Made by a program: the position numbers and the translations under genes. A stretch of DNA of 64,000 nt, taken from assembly GCA_015847255.1 (NCBI GenBank), contig JADLZK010007812.1, forward strand, positions 47,368 through 111,367, read 5' to 3'. The notes under the pieces are model-generated. The model was given only the letters and a program-made list of their open reading frames with translations. It had not been told where the DNA came from and searched no databases. The stretch comes from Hyparrhenia diplandra. Its lineage: Eukaryota > Streptophyta > Magnoliopsida > Poales > Poaceae. Shown one piece after another: positions 48,133 through 62,398 of this stretch; positions within the stretch are counted from its first letter, which is position 1, and the number at the start of each line of letters is the position of its first letter.

Positions 48133-51100
48133 CTAAGTTGTCTCTCCCTTCTCTGCTGGTTGAGATAGATACTTATCAGCGTAGTGTAGAAGCCGTCTCA
48201 TCCTTAGGACCATGTCACAGTGGAAGGGCAGGGCAGTGCGCCTTTCTGTGTACACCGGGCTTACTGTCAACCAAGAAAGGGAGTGAAGCTCCGCTGCCAC
48301 AGCTTCCAGCACATTATGCATCTCCATCTCACAGTCACGATTAGTTGTTTCCTGAGTGAAGTTCCTTGCCTGTTTGCTCATGTTGCTTCCACCACCGCCT
48401 CGGCTCATCTTTTCTTGAACAGTGGCAATGCTGCCTCCATAGTGATCAATGATGCTAACTGAGAGAATAGAGGGTTGTTCATCCTTGGTGAGCTGTGCAG
48501 AATCCCTCCTAACAGGTGGGACGGCTTTGGAGACGACATAGCCCATTGCTAAAGGGAATTGCAGTCCCTCTGCTGTGCAATAGATGGGCAAGCGGCGGTG
48601 ACTCTGATGTGAGGCATGTCGGGAGCTGTAATGTTGCAGGAGAAAGGTATCTCATACTTGGTGAAGGAACTAGGAGATATGAGTGTGATGCTGGCATTGA
48701 CCCAATGGACTTCACTGGAGTGAAACCTTCCAAGTAACTCGAAGGGCCACTGCTACCTTGATTCCCTTCGCCTGTAAAAGGGCCACAATTTGACAAGCTT
48801 AATGTCTTTTACTGTTGATTTTCTTACAAAGGGTTATACTCATGTAGTGAATAGTGATAAACTGTTGTAGGTTGAAATGGTTTTTAAGTGGTCAATAAGT
48901 AACAATTAATCTGTGTTGGAACAGAATGCATCACTGAATAGATATCCACATCAAATGGGCATAAACTGGTATCTTCTGGAGTATTTTAATGTATACGATA
49001 GACAAGAGGTGCTTACCAGAAACAGGTCTGGTCAATAGATCCGCTTGGCATGTGAGATGCAACGAATGATCTTGGGAAACTGCAACCAAACTGATGCTGC
49101 GAACTAAGTGCAGTGATCCCCTTGAAGTGTCCATTCCAGTTTGCTCCACAAGGATCTGCTTTTTTGTTGCCAGATTGTCCAAGTGCACCTTTCATGAAGT
49201 TTGATTTTGAATGAGGGCTGTACAAAGGGTTCGGTGAGGAAGGTATGTTTCTATCTTGAATTAAGGCCATGTCTTGCTGCTGGAGCGTAGGGCCATTTGA
49301 ACTAGGTGGAATACCCTCAGGTATGGATCGCCGTAACTGCACAGGCCACTTCTTTACTTCATTACCGCCAAAAGAGTATATTGCCTTTTGCCACTCTGCA
49401 GACAAAACATATCAGATAATCACATTAGTCTCAAAACAAAAGTTATCTGAGTTCCTGATAAAATAAAGAGTACCTTGAATTTCAAGTTCAAAGGAAACCT
49501 CCAATGCGAAGTTATTATGACATCTCGTGGTCTCATATTGCTAGCCTCAGGTGAAGACGACATTATTTGACAACCTTGCTGTAGAATTTGGATGAAAAGA
49601 CTTTGGAGAACTTTAGTGTCTTGGCGGCTACTAATACCACCAAAAGGAAATATTAAGCTGTCCAATAATTCTCCTCTAGCATCTGTCCAAATGCACACTA
49701 ACCATCGCCAGTCCTCAGTCCAACCATAACAGCAATGAAGACTTGCTGCATTGTCACTCTCAGATACATCGAGTAGAGGGGCTCACTCCACTATCAGAGT
49801 TGCTTCCTGACATTGAGCCATAAACTCTGCTGCCACCTGCATCTGCTCCAGATTTTGACGGTTCCATTAAAGCATTAAGATCAGCAGAGCCAGGGTCTGC
49901 TAGTATGAAAAGTGGCTCAAAGGCATATTTCCTATCATCCTGAGCACATAAATCTGGCATCTTACTTGGGTCCAGCAGTACTCCCGAACGAGCAGGCTGC
50001 CATGAGTTATCCCATGTTGCTGACCCCATGGATGCATCAAAATCTGTTTCTCGAGAGAGAGTTGGCCCAGACATTCGAGGAACTAAACATTCTTTCCAAA
50101 GTGTAGGAGCAGGTGATGTAACATGCATCATTGTGGACTGAGATCTACCCAAATAAGTTGGTGACTGAAACATGTCGCTTGTGGAGACAGCCCGTGGGAT
50201 TTCGCCGTGCCTTGTTGTAAACTGTGAATGCTATGTCCTTCAAAACAGCAAGCTCCTTGTTTGGCTTATCAATTCTCAGTACAGTTTCAATAGTAACAAT
50301 CTGCAAGGCGAGCTTAGGTATACTGAACCCGGATAGCATAACAACATTTGATGCTGAAGCTTCATCTGCAGAAGCACTGCTGTTTAGGGCTTTGGCAACC
50401 TGCGAATATAGGGACTTTCTTTTCCCTTTCGGGGTGAAATAACATACCCAAGAGCAACAGAACATTCTACTAGCGTCTGTAGAATTGCACAAGGTTCTGG
50501 AAATGGGCAAACTACATAAACTACCTGCATGGATCAAGGGCTACTGGTGTTAAAAATAAGGTGAATAATTTATGATGTTGTGAATATCATTTTATCCATT
50601 ATGAGGGCTCTAGGACAGAATATATAGACAGTCAGGTTTGTGCAAATATATACAAAACCTACAGCTGAGAAATACAAAACATGAATATACTCAGAACAAA
50701 ATTATCAGATAGTGATTACATAAATTATCACCCAAGTGGAATTCAATAATCTCCATGTGGATACTCAGGTTCTTGGGTCATCCCAGGCCTTCCAAACAAG
50801 ACCAGAATTGTATGTCTAGTCCACAATACTACCAAGTAAAAGATTTGATATCAAATCAACCAAGACAGGGCAAGAATTAAATATCATGCGATGTTAAAAA
50901 AAGTCCTAGCATCGGAGATAAGTTCCGCGAAACAAAAAATTGACTGACAAAAATGTGAACAAACTAAAAGGTTGAATCATTTCCATTCCCAGGAAAACAT
51001 GATAATTAGGTTGAAATAGATATCATAAGGAATATGATGTGGGCCTGCTTTGCAACAAAGAATGCAAGCATGTTGAAGCAGCAAGCTTCGGCCCCTCCGC

Positions 51101-54100
51101 ACCCAGCATCTAGGTGCCATTGTTGGCAATTAGACAAGAGTAATGAGGACAGACAAGAGAAACGCAAACAAGTTCCTGATAGCAGTTCAAGGATAGATCA
51201 ATTTCTTTCTTGTCTGTTCCAATTAAGGCATCTATTAACAACACATGCATATTGTAATCGACATCAATGCCTTAAGAGGAAGCGAAAATATTTGAACTAC
51301 AGATTTATCAATGAGAGCATGACAGGAGCCCTGCTTATGGTAGCATCAAGAAAGAGGAAAAGTTCTATTCGTACAAAATCAAGAGAACAAATCACACCAC
51401 AAAACAGAACAGAATCATTATGATGAAATATATCTCATTGCAATGGCTACACTAAATATACTCAGTTCTCGTTTGCAACAACATTTTTTTTTGTTCTCTG
51501 TGTGTGTGGGGTGGGGGGGGGGGGGGGGGCGGCTGCAGAATTGCAAAGATTAAACAATCAAGGTAGATGGAATAGAGAGAAAACATGTTATGCAGAGTAC
51601 CACTACAAAGCATTCCGATAAGAGGGAAGCAGCTATTTTATTGTAAAGTTACATGAATCAGATCAATAGCAAAGGAACCAAAAAAAAAAAAAAAAAAAAG
51701 GCCTTACTGTGCATGGTCCACTACTGCTCTCTTTCTGATTTGTAGAGATGTTTGAAGTCAGCTTTATATCCTTAAGTATTCTTGAAATGGATGTTACAAA
51801 GCTTTTCACACTCCAATGCTTTGAAAAAGCTTGAAGATATTCACTTGTTGAACTGATGGGACTTAAATGGCGAAGCCAGCCTTCTTCAACTGTTCAGGAC
51901 ACTCAACTAGAACAAGTCCTGAAGGCAAATATTTTCCAGGAGATAGTTCCATTTGTCCTCCATTGTTTTGCGGTGAATGAGTTCCCAGTTTGCAAACTTC
52001 ATAAACTACAGGAACAGAAAATTAATGATGACAAATGCTATTAAAAACGCTTAGCATCATAATGAACTGGAACAGAGGTTTGGAGATTAAGAACTTGCTA
52101 ATACACATAAATCTGCTGGAGTGAAAAAAGTATTTCTTGCCTACATCAATCATGTTGTACTGTTGTCAAAAAGGGAGGAATAAGTGAATCATGTTTATGG
52201 TGGCATCTGGTTTATGTTAAAAAATATAACATTATGAGTGTCCTCTGAGTTTTAAGTACCAAAATTTCCGTCTAACAAGCATATAAACTTATGTTTATGT
52301 ATTTACATTAGGCTGCATGTATTATGAATTGGCAATTATATAGGAATGGAATCAATGCAGGAAGTAGCTTATTGTTAAGTTGCACGCGACAGACGGTTCA
52401 ACCCAAAAGCTTAGCGATTGGGAAGGGGTGGGCAATGCACTTATACACATTTCAACACCCCCACTCACGTGCAGCCAGAGACAGCCGCAAACATGGAAAA
52501 TAAAAGGGCGGAGGACTTAAATTGCCTTTAGCAGGATCCGAACTCGAGATCTCTGGCTTTGATACCATGTTAAGTTGCACGCACTGACCAGTTCAACCCA
52601 AAAGCTAAAGCGATTGGGAAAAAAATATGGAGCAAGAGAAACATGACTTGCCTGTTCCAAGCTGCATGAAAAAATCAGCTGCCGCCGAAGTCAACATATC
52701 AATATCTGGGCAAAGTGCATAGTAAGTAACCTAAAAGAGAGAACAGATGAGAAATCAATGAATCAAATCAAATATATTAATCTAGAGTCACTAACTGTAT
52801 ATGAATACAATGTTATGCTGCTGTGACATTTGCACTATGTCTTTGCTGCTACAAAAATATTCACGAATCCAGTAAAAGCAGTGCTAAAAAGATAATTCAA
52901 GTAGTTAGGCCCTATTTGGAGACATTTTTCTTTCCCCAAAAGAGCATGAAGGGAGAGGAGGTAGTGACAGAACACTGCCAAACTAATCTTACAGGCTTGG
53001 CAAGGCATAAGGTTCAAGAGGAGCTTTCTCCCACGTTTTAAGACTATTCACAGAGGCCTTTAACCAATCATCCTGGTAACTGCAGTTTTAATGCTTGCAT
53101 CAGTAACTCATGCAGATACATATGATTACGTAGAATAAAGTCATAATTGGAAAAGAAAAGATACACTACCCGACTAGCATAGAAGGTGAAGGGAGGACAG
53201 CAATGGTTGGTCTGACACGGTGATATCCCTTTTGGTACTCTAGTTCTGAAATGCCTGCAGTGAAACACAAATTTCCTGTGATACAAATCGTCGTCTCTTT
53301 CTCCGTTTTGGCAATATTATTTTTATAGCAGAATTATCAAGTTCAGAGTGCAGGTCACAGCAGGTATACCTCGAATGCTACTGGTCGGCTGGGGTGGGCT
53401 CATTGAGTCTGCACCAATGGACAGTGAACTTGACGGCTCCAGGATATCACCAGTGGAGTACTGAAAAGAGTATGCATCTCCAGCACCTGCAGACTCCGCT
53501 GCATTGCCTCGACCCCTGCACCAATCAATTACTGATAATGGGCCATCCATGTTTGCAAAGGCAGTTTTAATTGCTTGTCTTATATCTGATTGCAACAAGC
53601 TAATCATGAATGACTCTGAAACCTGTACCCAAAGGGGACCGAACATGAATACTGGAATATGGAGAAAGAATGTACTGCACAAGTATCAGTGATAATAAAA
53701 AAGAAAAAGCGAGCACAAGATTTTACCTCAGCAGAAAGTGGATCGACTAAATCAACACCAGCGCAGTCCTTTGAATGGCATGTTCTAATAGGCCACCACA
53801 GCCAGCATGAACCATAGAAGGATCACAAGAAAATCCACGTCTCTTTTGCTCATCCAAGGAAAGCCAGAAAAAGGAACCATCCCCGTCATCCATATCAAGT
53901 GACATATCAACAAATGAAGTAGATTGTTGAACAAGCAGAGCCATGGCACAGAGAAGATCTACAACAGGCTGCCTTTGTATAGACAGACTTGGGCTTGCAC
54001 CAGCTAATGTGTTAGAAGGCAAAGACTCAAGAGATTTTGGCCCTTTAGGCGTAACAACAGGTCTCCAAACTCCCACATTGTCCATTAAGGATCTGTCAAA

Positions 54101-57100
54101 CATTTCATGATCAACATCACTAGATAGCCTTACAGTCATAATTTCTTTTTTTCTCATGTCATACTTGGGGGTGAGATCTGATTTGTTGCTGACATTTGTC
54201 TGCATAAAACTGGATGTTGCACTGTTAAACTCGCAGACGCTTTGCTTCTCAGAGACAATAGTGTGTGCCTAATTCTGCACATGGCAGCCTGGAACGTGAT
54301 GCATTCAATTTCAGTTGCCAGAGCAGTCTTCATAGACAGCAGAAAATAGCCAGCATTGAACATGCTGTCACTCTTCTTTTGTGAGACAAGAGAACTAAAT
54401 GAACTCACACCAGAAATAGGTGGCGACGTTTCTCCCTTAGAAGTCTGTATGTCAGTACTCTTTAAGCTCTTGTCACTCTCTTTCTTCCCACCTTGGACAA
54501 GCGTGTACAAGTTTGAGAAACCAACATCATGTAAATGATTACCAGATGTTAGTTTAGAAGGCTTATCTGGCTTGTCTTCTGTGGACTCAATTTGAGAGCT
54601 TTGTGCAACATCGTATGAATAAACTCTTGAACTAAAACTAGAGCTACCTGGTTTCCTTGATCTGGGGAAGTATGGATTTGTAAACAACGGTGTTGGAGCC
54701 TCAGCAAAAGAAATTTCAACAGCTGCATATTCTGGAGCAAATGTGAGCTTTGCTTCAGCTTTGGTGAGATAATCAAATCTTCCAGATGATAAAACTAACG
54801 AGTGGGACTGTGCAGGTGTTGCAGTATCTTTATGAGGTTCTTGAACTTTAGAAACAACATCCTGAGCAGGGTCCATAATTTGGTGGTCAAATGCATCCAA
54901 AGATGTGAAACCAACAGGAGAAAGCCTTTGTTCAGGGATATCCATTGCTGTTGATGGACTATCTGTGAATGTGACATCACAGTCTGAAGCAGGAATTACT
55001 AGAGCATGTGATTCAGCAGTACCTGGAGGCTATAAAAAATGGAATTTTCAGTTACATGAATTAATACTACAGGTAAATCACAAAGATGCCAATCTAAAAT
55101 CATGATTTCTTAAGGTAAATAAAATACTACAGGAAGGATATAGAATGCCCACCTCACCAAAATCTAACTCCTCTTCTTGAAAGAAGTCACTAAAATCTCC
55201 AAACTCTGAGAGAAGTATATTGATGTCCATAACAACACCCTCATCATCCCAGCCCCAAGAGCGTCCAACCTGACCATTCGCATCTTGTATGTTTTCACAA
55301 ACATCTTTGCCAGTATGAGAAGAAACTTCTGTTACTTCAGAACGAGGCCGCTTGGATACCTAATTACACAAAGCATCATAAATATATTAATGCCCCCATT
55401 ACATTTACAGAGCACAATACTGCTTATAACTTATAAGGCCAGTACCAAAAAAAGAAATGATTAGCATCTCCACATGCGCACAGCGAGCTCCATTAAGGCA
55501 AGAAATTACAGACCACTCTGATGGTTTTAGCATTAAAGGAAGAAACACATGGTCAAGGGCACCATTTTATCTAAGCAGAGGTCCAGGTAGATTTAAATTT
55601 GTGCACAGATTATAGTCACGCAAAATATAAAGTACCGGAATCTGGCCTAGTTCAGTCAGAATGTGGGTGTACACCATCATCAACCAAGGTGGTCATGGCT
55701 CTTTCTCAAAATAAATCTATGTGAGATGCGAAATATATACAAATACAACTGTGTATAACCACTCCAGTAATGATTTATCTATTACTAACCAGCTATGTGT
55801 TTCAATTTTAACTGCAACCAAAATACAGTGCTTAAACGTATCATGTATGTTTAAACCAAATTATGAATATATTAAGTACTCCCTCCTACATCCATTCCAA
55901 ATTGTAAGTCATTAAGGCTTTCTTAGAAAAGCTAGAACAACTAAGACAATTTGGAATGGAGGGAGTAAGTAGGTAAAATACTTTTCACATTTCTGTATCT
56001 CTGAGGATTATTAAAAAAATTCTCAATGGTATAAATTGTACGCCACAAATAAAAATAAGAATATAGTCGTTCATACTTAATTAACTTCAAGTGTTATGCA
56101 TTTACAAGAAGAGAAGGCTGATGGTATATTAAGTCTGTCCCTCTTTTTGCATTCATATTTCATTCAAGATGGTTGGTAAAAAATAAAACTCAATATTCAC
56201 ATAGATAATCTTCCATATATCACAAGTATACCACACAATCCCAATAACTTGTTGATAGAAAAGAACACCATTTTGTGTGTTAAATACAGGAAAGTGGTCA
56301 ACAGTAAATTGAAATATATGAGTAAAGGAATATGTTACAGTACCATCTTACTACCGACATTATCATTGTTGGATGGCATATCAGACTGAAGACCGGACAT
56401 AGAGTCAGCATCAGCTACAAGATCACCTTCAGTAGCAACTGCACGCTCACTTCCATCAGAAGTGCTACTCACACTACTAATACTGCTGGCCATCCTGTTG
56501 CACTTGTTTTTTTTCCTTCTTAATCTCAGATAATTAGAATTGACTCCAAGTCCACAAGAAGATCCAAGGAAAGAGCTGTTAACAAAGGAGACCAATTGAA
56601 GTAGGAGAAATTATGGACACAACAGAGATTATAACCAGCACATAAATAAAAAAACAACAGAAACGCCATGAACAGTTTACTAATATTTCTTGGGTATGAT
56701 CAAACACGATTGAATTTTACATGGTAAAAATAAATTCGTTTCTTTGGTAGGAATTTTAGTGTGTATGAACCAAGGTCCATCAGCAAAAGGCATATACAAC
56801 TCTAAAGAGCTCTCAGATGTACTTGGTAATACTCTAATAGTTTAAATATAATAAAAGTTCACAGCCTGCTGATGGTTCTAGCTCTTGGGAGACTGAGGCC
56901 AGGATGGTGATTCAAACAGACACAGATCATGTTCTAGCCACCAACTCAAGTTACAGGAAGTAAACAGGAGAGTATGGTGTTCAGTTGCCCATCCCTAGTT
57001 TAGATTCTCAGCAGCACAAAACAGAAGACAGATAAAAAGAGAGGGTAAAGGTTAGCATAGGATCATGGGTTGAGAGAATAGAAGTGCATAAGATCAAAAT

Positions 57101-60100
57101 GCAAGTGTTTTGATCTGTCTTCTAAACAAAACACATGTGATTAACTCTTTCAAACAGTGGGTTGAGATTATACTAATCCAGTCAAACACAAAGTAGCTTA
57201 AAGAGGATTTGGAATATGTACAACCAATGATTGGGGGGAACAAAGTGCAAAATTTTCTTTGCAAGCGCCGACTTTCGTGGAGTTGACAGCATTGCAAGTG
57301 GACAAACATGTTTACAACGAATAATCAGTTCTCACTTTAGTATCATTGATAGAGCATGCTAAAGAAACAAGTAATTTGAGACTGACCTGTTCTGAAAGTA
57401 AGAAGACAGAGAAAAATTCCAGAACGGCCATGCCTCCCATGATGAACTTCCCAGCGAGCCCTGTAAACACATTCTGCAAAGAACAAAATATAAGTCATCT
57501 CCGCTACAATCATTGCAAGAAAAGGTGTAAGATTAGTACCTTTTGCTCGAAAAACGAACAAATGCTTGATGGACCATAGGTACCAAAACAGCCTCAGGTG
57601 GGTAAATAAATGTCCTCTCAAGAACTGGAAGGCTATCAGGTGATTCTACCTTATGCTGTACATCAGCACCAACCTGAGCATCCTTCACTGGATCCAATTC
57701 TTTTTTTATCTGAATATGATCAGACCCAGGAACTTTGTCGGCTGGAGCAGCTGGAAAGCCAAGTGCAACTTCAACATAGTAACTTTGGCCTCTCAGCTGG
57801 CATACAGTAGGTTGACTAAAACCTGGTAAATTAGGTGCCGATGATTTGCTGCAATTGTTAAAGGAGCTTAACATGAGACAACACTGTCAAAGTGAACAAT
57901 CTGTTCAAATGGACATTTTAAAAAATAACTGAATACAGAATAATTTCATAAAAAACATCTAAAGAAACTAACACAAGTGGTTGCTTGTGGACTACATTGC
58001 AACCATCTCAATCAGTGGGGATTAATGATATTTCTTTTGAAAATATTCACACACATAGATGCAGAATAGTAGCTTAACGTGATAATAAATTTGACTTCTT
58101 TTGAAATACCTTGAATATACTTGTCTTACAAGATCACTTGGACAACAACCGACAAGCCTACCCAGCATCCCACTAGGAGCAACAACAACTGCACCATTCA
58201 ATGTAATAATCATGAAATAAACACAGAGCACAACATATATAAATGGTGGAAACAACAGAGAAAAGTGAAATTATGTATCAATCAAATTAAGTTGAGTGCA
58301 GAAACTTTAGTAAAAATCAGTAAAATCTTCTTTATTCTTGAGAACTGATTAGCATTTTAGAAGTAAATGTCTTACTTCAAGACATGACTCCAATGATCAC
58401 TCTGTCATACTAGTCAAGATCAGTCTTTCATACTAGTCCTATTTAAAGAATCAATACTTCCAATAAAGCTAAATCTTTGATCTCAATGGTATGAACATGA
58501 AAACATCCTTGTAAGTTGAGCGGTGAAGAACTAACTAATTACTATGTGTGAATATTCTGCATCTATGTGTGAATATTCTCAAAAGAAAAATCAACACATG
58601 TCACTGTTTGTAATTGTAAAGGAAACAAAACCTGAAAAGAACATCTAATGAAACCAATACAAGCGGTGAAGAACTAACTTTTTCTTTGCTGTGTAACTCG
58701 GCAAAAGTGTGCCCTTTTGTTTATTGTTATAGGATTTCGAAATGTGATATACCTGCAGACCCTAGCCATTTGAGTGCTTGCTACATTTTTTCAATGCCTA
58801 ATTCCTTTGTTCATTGGTCACTAAAGCCTGAAGGTGGTTGACGAGGCAAGTTAACATTGTAGCTATTAGATCCGTCGCAGGATACGGATGGATTCAGTCC
58901 GACACGCCAGCCGTCGTATCCTTAGAGTATCCGAATTTTAGTATTTTTGGAAATTCCGTCACGTTGGCCTGCGTACCAGCTATGTGGATACGCCAGCGTA
59001 TCAACGCGGTGTTAGGGTGGGCACGCCGGGCTTGACTTGCCAGGGAGGGCCGTTCACCTAGCGGCGGAGGCTGGGGCACGGCTTTGCTCGGCAAAAACAC
59101 CTGTTATACTGGATGCCCTCGGGCCACGACCTGCCGACCGACGGTAATGGAAGAGATGAGGGAGGTCGGGTCAGGCGAGAGATGAGGGGGAGGGAGAGAT
59201 GGCCTTCTTCTTTTGCTTTTGGTGCCTTGCTGGTTGGGAACGGGAGACCTGGAGGCTCCAGGTCTGGAGGTGGCCAAGCATATGCTATGTCAGTGAAACC
59301 TGGTTGTGAAGTTGTAATTGAATTCAGTTGAATGAGTGGTGATGAGGTCTGTATTCAGGTAGCCCAAGCCTAGCAGACATTTTGTTGTTATCAGTTTTAA
59401 ATTTAGACCTGCATTATTATTATTTTTATTTTATTTTTAAAATATTAAACGATCCACGTATCGGTTTTTGGGAAATTGGCGTATATCACGATCGGATACA
59501 TATCGGATACGATACGGCGTATCATTATCCGTGCAACATAGCATTTACCTTAATATATCTGTACACAAATTACCACGAACACTACAATGGAGGGAGTGCT
59601 TCTAAGATATAACATGTAACTGTTTCTAATTGTAAAGGAAAAACAAAACCTGAAAAACACATTTTGGAATTCTATAATTTGATGACTCACCAATTCACCA
59701 TGAAGCATTTTTACTTAAACGAAATCTGACTTTTGGGCAATACCGCTTTGGATGGTTCAAGTGTTCCCTATGACCCTACCGTAAACAAAAATTCTAATTC
59801 AACACCTTTCTGCTTAATCCTCAAACATATAAACCAGCAAAAAAAGATAAAGGAAGTCTTTCAAAGCACTGCAACCGCATAAAAAGAAGCATGCATGAAT
59901 GAAATATCATTGAGGGATTGAACAGTACCTGGAAGACCTTCACCAATGGAGGGAGGAGAATGAGTGAGAACTTTCTCTATGTCATCACTACAAAGGTTCG
60001 AACATACCTTGTAGAATATTATTTAAAGTAAGGTCATCAATACATATATACACTGAAGAAGATCAACAATATATCAGGCATTCATGGCATTGAGTAGTTA

Positions 60101-62398
60101 GTACTTACCTAGCAGATATTACAACGTGAACAAATATTGCTTCCTCGGTGGCAGAAAAAGACAAACTCAACTGTAGGCTGTGCTCTCCTAAAACAATGAT
60201 AATGAGAATAAAGAAATCAGGAAAGGTAGAGTCCCTGAATACTACCAGCTGTGGCAATATGCTCTTATACAAGATAAGATAACCAAACAATATCTTCAGA
60301 TTAGAGCATCAACACATCCGCATATCATATATAATAAATAAAGGTTAACAAAATGGCAACTAAAATCATTGCAAAACCTACAGTGGAAGGAAAACAGCAG
60401 ACTAAAATTATATATAGTAAAAGTGCAGTATGACGATCCAATTAGGACTGTTCAAACAAAGTAATGTATCAGTATATATAAGCAGAAGCCTATCTAAACA
60501 CCAAGTAGAAGGATCCATTACATATGTCATGTCTGGCATAGTATATAGTATATATTTAAGTGCAAGACTTCTACTGTCATTTGTGATAAAAAGTGAGCCA
60601 ACATATCCTCCAAACCCTAACAAACCAAGCATAGAACTTTTAACTGACAGCTTACCATGCATTGATAAGTGGAAAAAAGAACAGAATAAGCAAATAAAAG
60701 TATAGAAACCTTTGCTAACAAACCTGAAACTGTTTTGATTTCTTGTAGGGGTTGTATTTTGTAAAAACATCACCAAACCTTGCATAATGAAAGCCCTTTT
60801 AGTGATCTGCACCCAAAAAAATAACAGGGATATTCATGTCCAACCAGCAAAAAATATCGATGATTTTTACTGCAACAATTATTAAAAAGAACATACAAGA
60901 ATACCTTTCTAAAGAATTTCTTAAAGCCTGAGATAGTGCTGCTGCTACCTCTTCTGAGTTGCCTGGGGCTACCCATAAACCATTTGAAGCAACTATATAG
61001 ACAAAAATAATAAGCAGTAGGAAGATGCAAATACATAAGCACTGGAACATTGGATTAAGACATCACAATAAAAAAAGAAATATCAACCAGAATCAACCTC
61101 TTAATTTGTTTACAGCAGGTTGGGCAGTTTCAGATACGGATGAATGGCAGCCAGGAAGAAACAACCAGAGCTTAATCTTCTCATCTGTAAGTATAGCCAA
61201 GGCGTGTGGTATGCATCATCCAAGACCAAACTTAAGGTGAAAAGAAAAGTAGATAGGCATTTAGGATCCAATGCACGCATGATCATTACCAGGGTTATGC
61301 TCTCCTTGAGATGGATCCCATGGACCAACAAAGGAATTAGTCCAGGTACTCAGGAAACCTTCACTTTGTGTTTAAGATATGCCGAAAAGCACAATGTTAT
61401 TAAGGGCATCTTTCTGCTCAGCCTTTGAACTGAAATAAAAAACGTGGGATACACAAAACAGGCAAATGATTGTATAAATAACGAATGCCCAGAGACAACT
61501 AAGATAAAGCACAGAAGGCCATCAAAGGAGCATATGCAGCACCTCTTCTCAGACGCTGCACTTGCATCGGTTCGATAGGAATAAACTGAAACCATTTAAA
61601 CGGTTTGGAGCTCCCCTATTATGGCAAAACATAACCATAAGAATAAGGAAGAAGTATGTCAGTCAGGGTATGAAAGCATGGGTAGTCAAATTTGCTGAAT
61701 GGCCCAAACATAATTTTTTTTCCACACGAGGACCCTTCCCCATTTCCATTCATTCAAAACGGAAATACATGAGTTTGCAACAGAGATACAGAAAAGCATA
61801 ACTAGAGTTCGAAAAGACTAGGAGCAACTACCAGATCCTCTACCCTTTGGCCAACTGAAACTGACAGCTAGACCAAATGCAGAAAGATAAACATAGTATT
61901 GATTAGACAGAGGCTTGCACATGCCTGAATTTAAACAACCAACACAGAAGGGTAACTGATCACAGGTAACTAGACATTAAGAAATTCATTATGCCCAAAC
62001 ATAATATGAGCTGCAACTTCTGGGTTTGACAAAGTAAAATGTGTTGGCCTGAGTTGTAAAAATGCTCTGGTCACAGATTCATGGCATTTGTTTCTTTGTG
62101 GTACTTAAAAGGAATTGTTGCATCATATAATTGTCATATATAACCAACAATGACATTAAGAAATTCATTATGCTGCTCAAAAAGTACTTTTTGAAAAGAA
62201 AATCAACTTAAAAATGGCTGAGAACCAGATGGTGTGAATCACTTAGCAAGAAGCTACAATTAAATAAAATATTCCAAGATGGAACAAATTGCCAAGTTTT
62301 GGTGCTGCACAAATGGAGCCAACACATCAGATAGTGAATAGAATAAGGAGGGGAGTAAGGGGTCTGGCTTACTATTTTTTGAAAATGTTGGTCCACAT
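48133..62398 (-). CDS. MED13: Mediator complex subunit 13 (MED13)
   Basis: Scaffold of the CDK8 kinase module (with MED12, CDK8, cyclin C), nuclear; Arabidopsis GCT/MAB2 is the orthologue. Minus exons: 62373-62398, 61543-61615, 61290-61429, 61098-61184, 60905-60992, 60724-60806, 60109-60187, 59929-60007, 58110-58188, 57540-57848, 57387-57473, 56344-56575, 55153-55359, 53727-55029, 53370-53622, 53170-53254, 52993-53079, 52652-52730, 51708-52005, 49474-50524, 49017-49395, 48133-48771. N-terminal family blocks: MWTNIFK, FLSTWTNSFVGPWDPSQGEH, ASNGLWVAPGNSEEV, VAPSGMLGRLVGCCPSDLV. Middle: LTFAPEYAAVEI, MALLVQQSTSFVDM, TYYALCPDIDMLTSAAADFF. C-terminal: DVSESDNAASLHCCYGWTED and EKGETT before the TAG. 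About 20 single-base indels break the frame. Allowing for them satisfies every exon phase and gives about 1912 aa (Arabidopsis 1877). One intron uses a GC donor (52651-52650). The first exon is the least certain. Confidence 0.92.
52373..52620 (-). mobile_element. SMART/TRIM-like miniature LTR retrotransposon in a MED13 intron
   Basis: An 85-bp LTR at 52373-52457 (TGTTAAGTTGC...TTTCAACA) is followed by a G-rich polypurine tract on the minus strand (GTGAGTGGGGG), a spacer of about 90 bp and a primer-binding site (TGGTATCAAAGCC, complement of 52555-52567). A second, truncated LTR copy starts at 52568. The total is about 250 bp with no coding sequence, matching the very small LTR elements called SMARTs. 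The truncated 5' LTR ends some 30 bases from an exon boundary. Confidence 0.75.
55879..55965. mobile_element. Very short Stowaway MITE in a MED13 intron
   Basis: This 87-bp element starts CTCCCTCCTACATCCATTCC and ends CAATTTGGAATGGAGGGAG, flanked by TA on both sides. The arms pair along most of the element. Confidence 0.85.
58594..59665. repeat. Inserted block flanked by about 55-bp direct repeats in a MED13 intron
   Basis: A block with CTGTTTGTAATTGTAAAGG and AACAAAACCTGAAAA at 58594-58648 recurs at 59608-59665 (CTGTTTCTAATTGTAAAGG, AACAAAACCTGAAAA). Between them lies GC-rich DNA (58850-59330) with repeated GATACG/CGTATC motifs, unlike the AT-rich intron. It is probably a transposon of unrecognised family or a duplication carrying an insertion. 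Confidence 0.5.

Noticed and set aside
59113..59331. 72-codon frame in the GC-rich insertion of a MED13 intron
   Set aside because: It is Gly/Arg-rich with no domain and no ribosome or splice context, and is too short to support as a gene.
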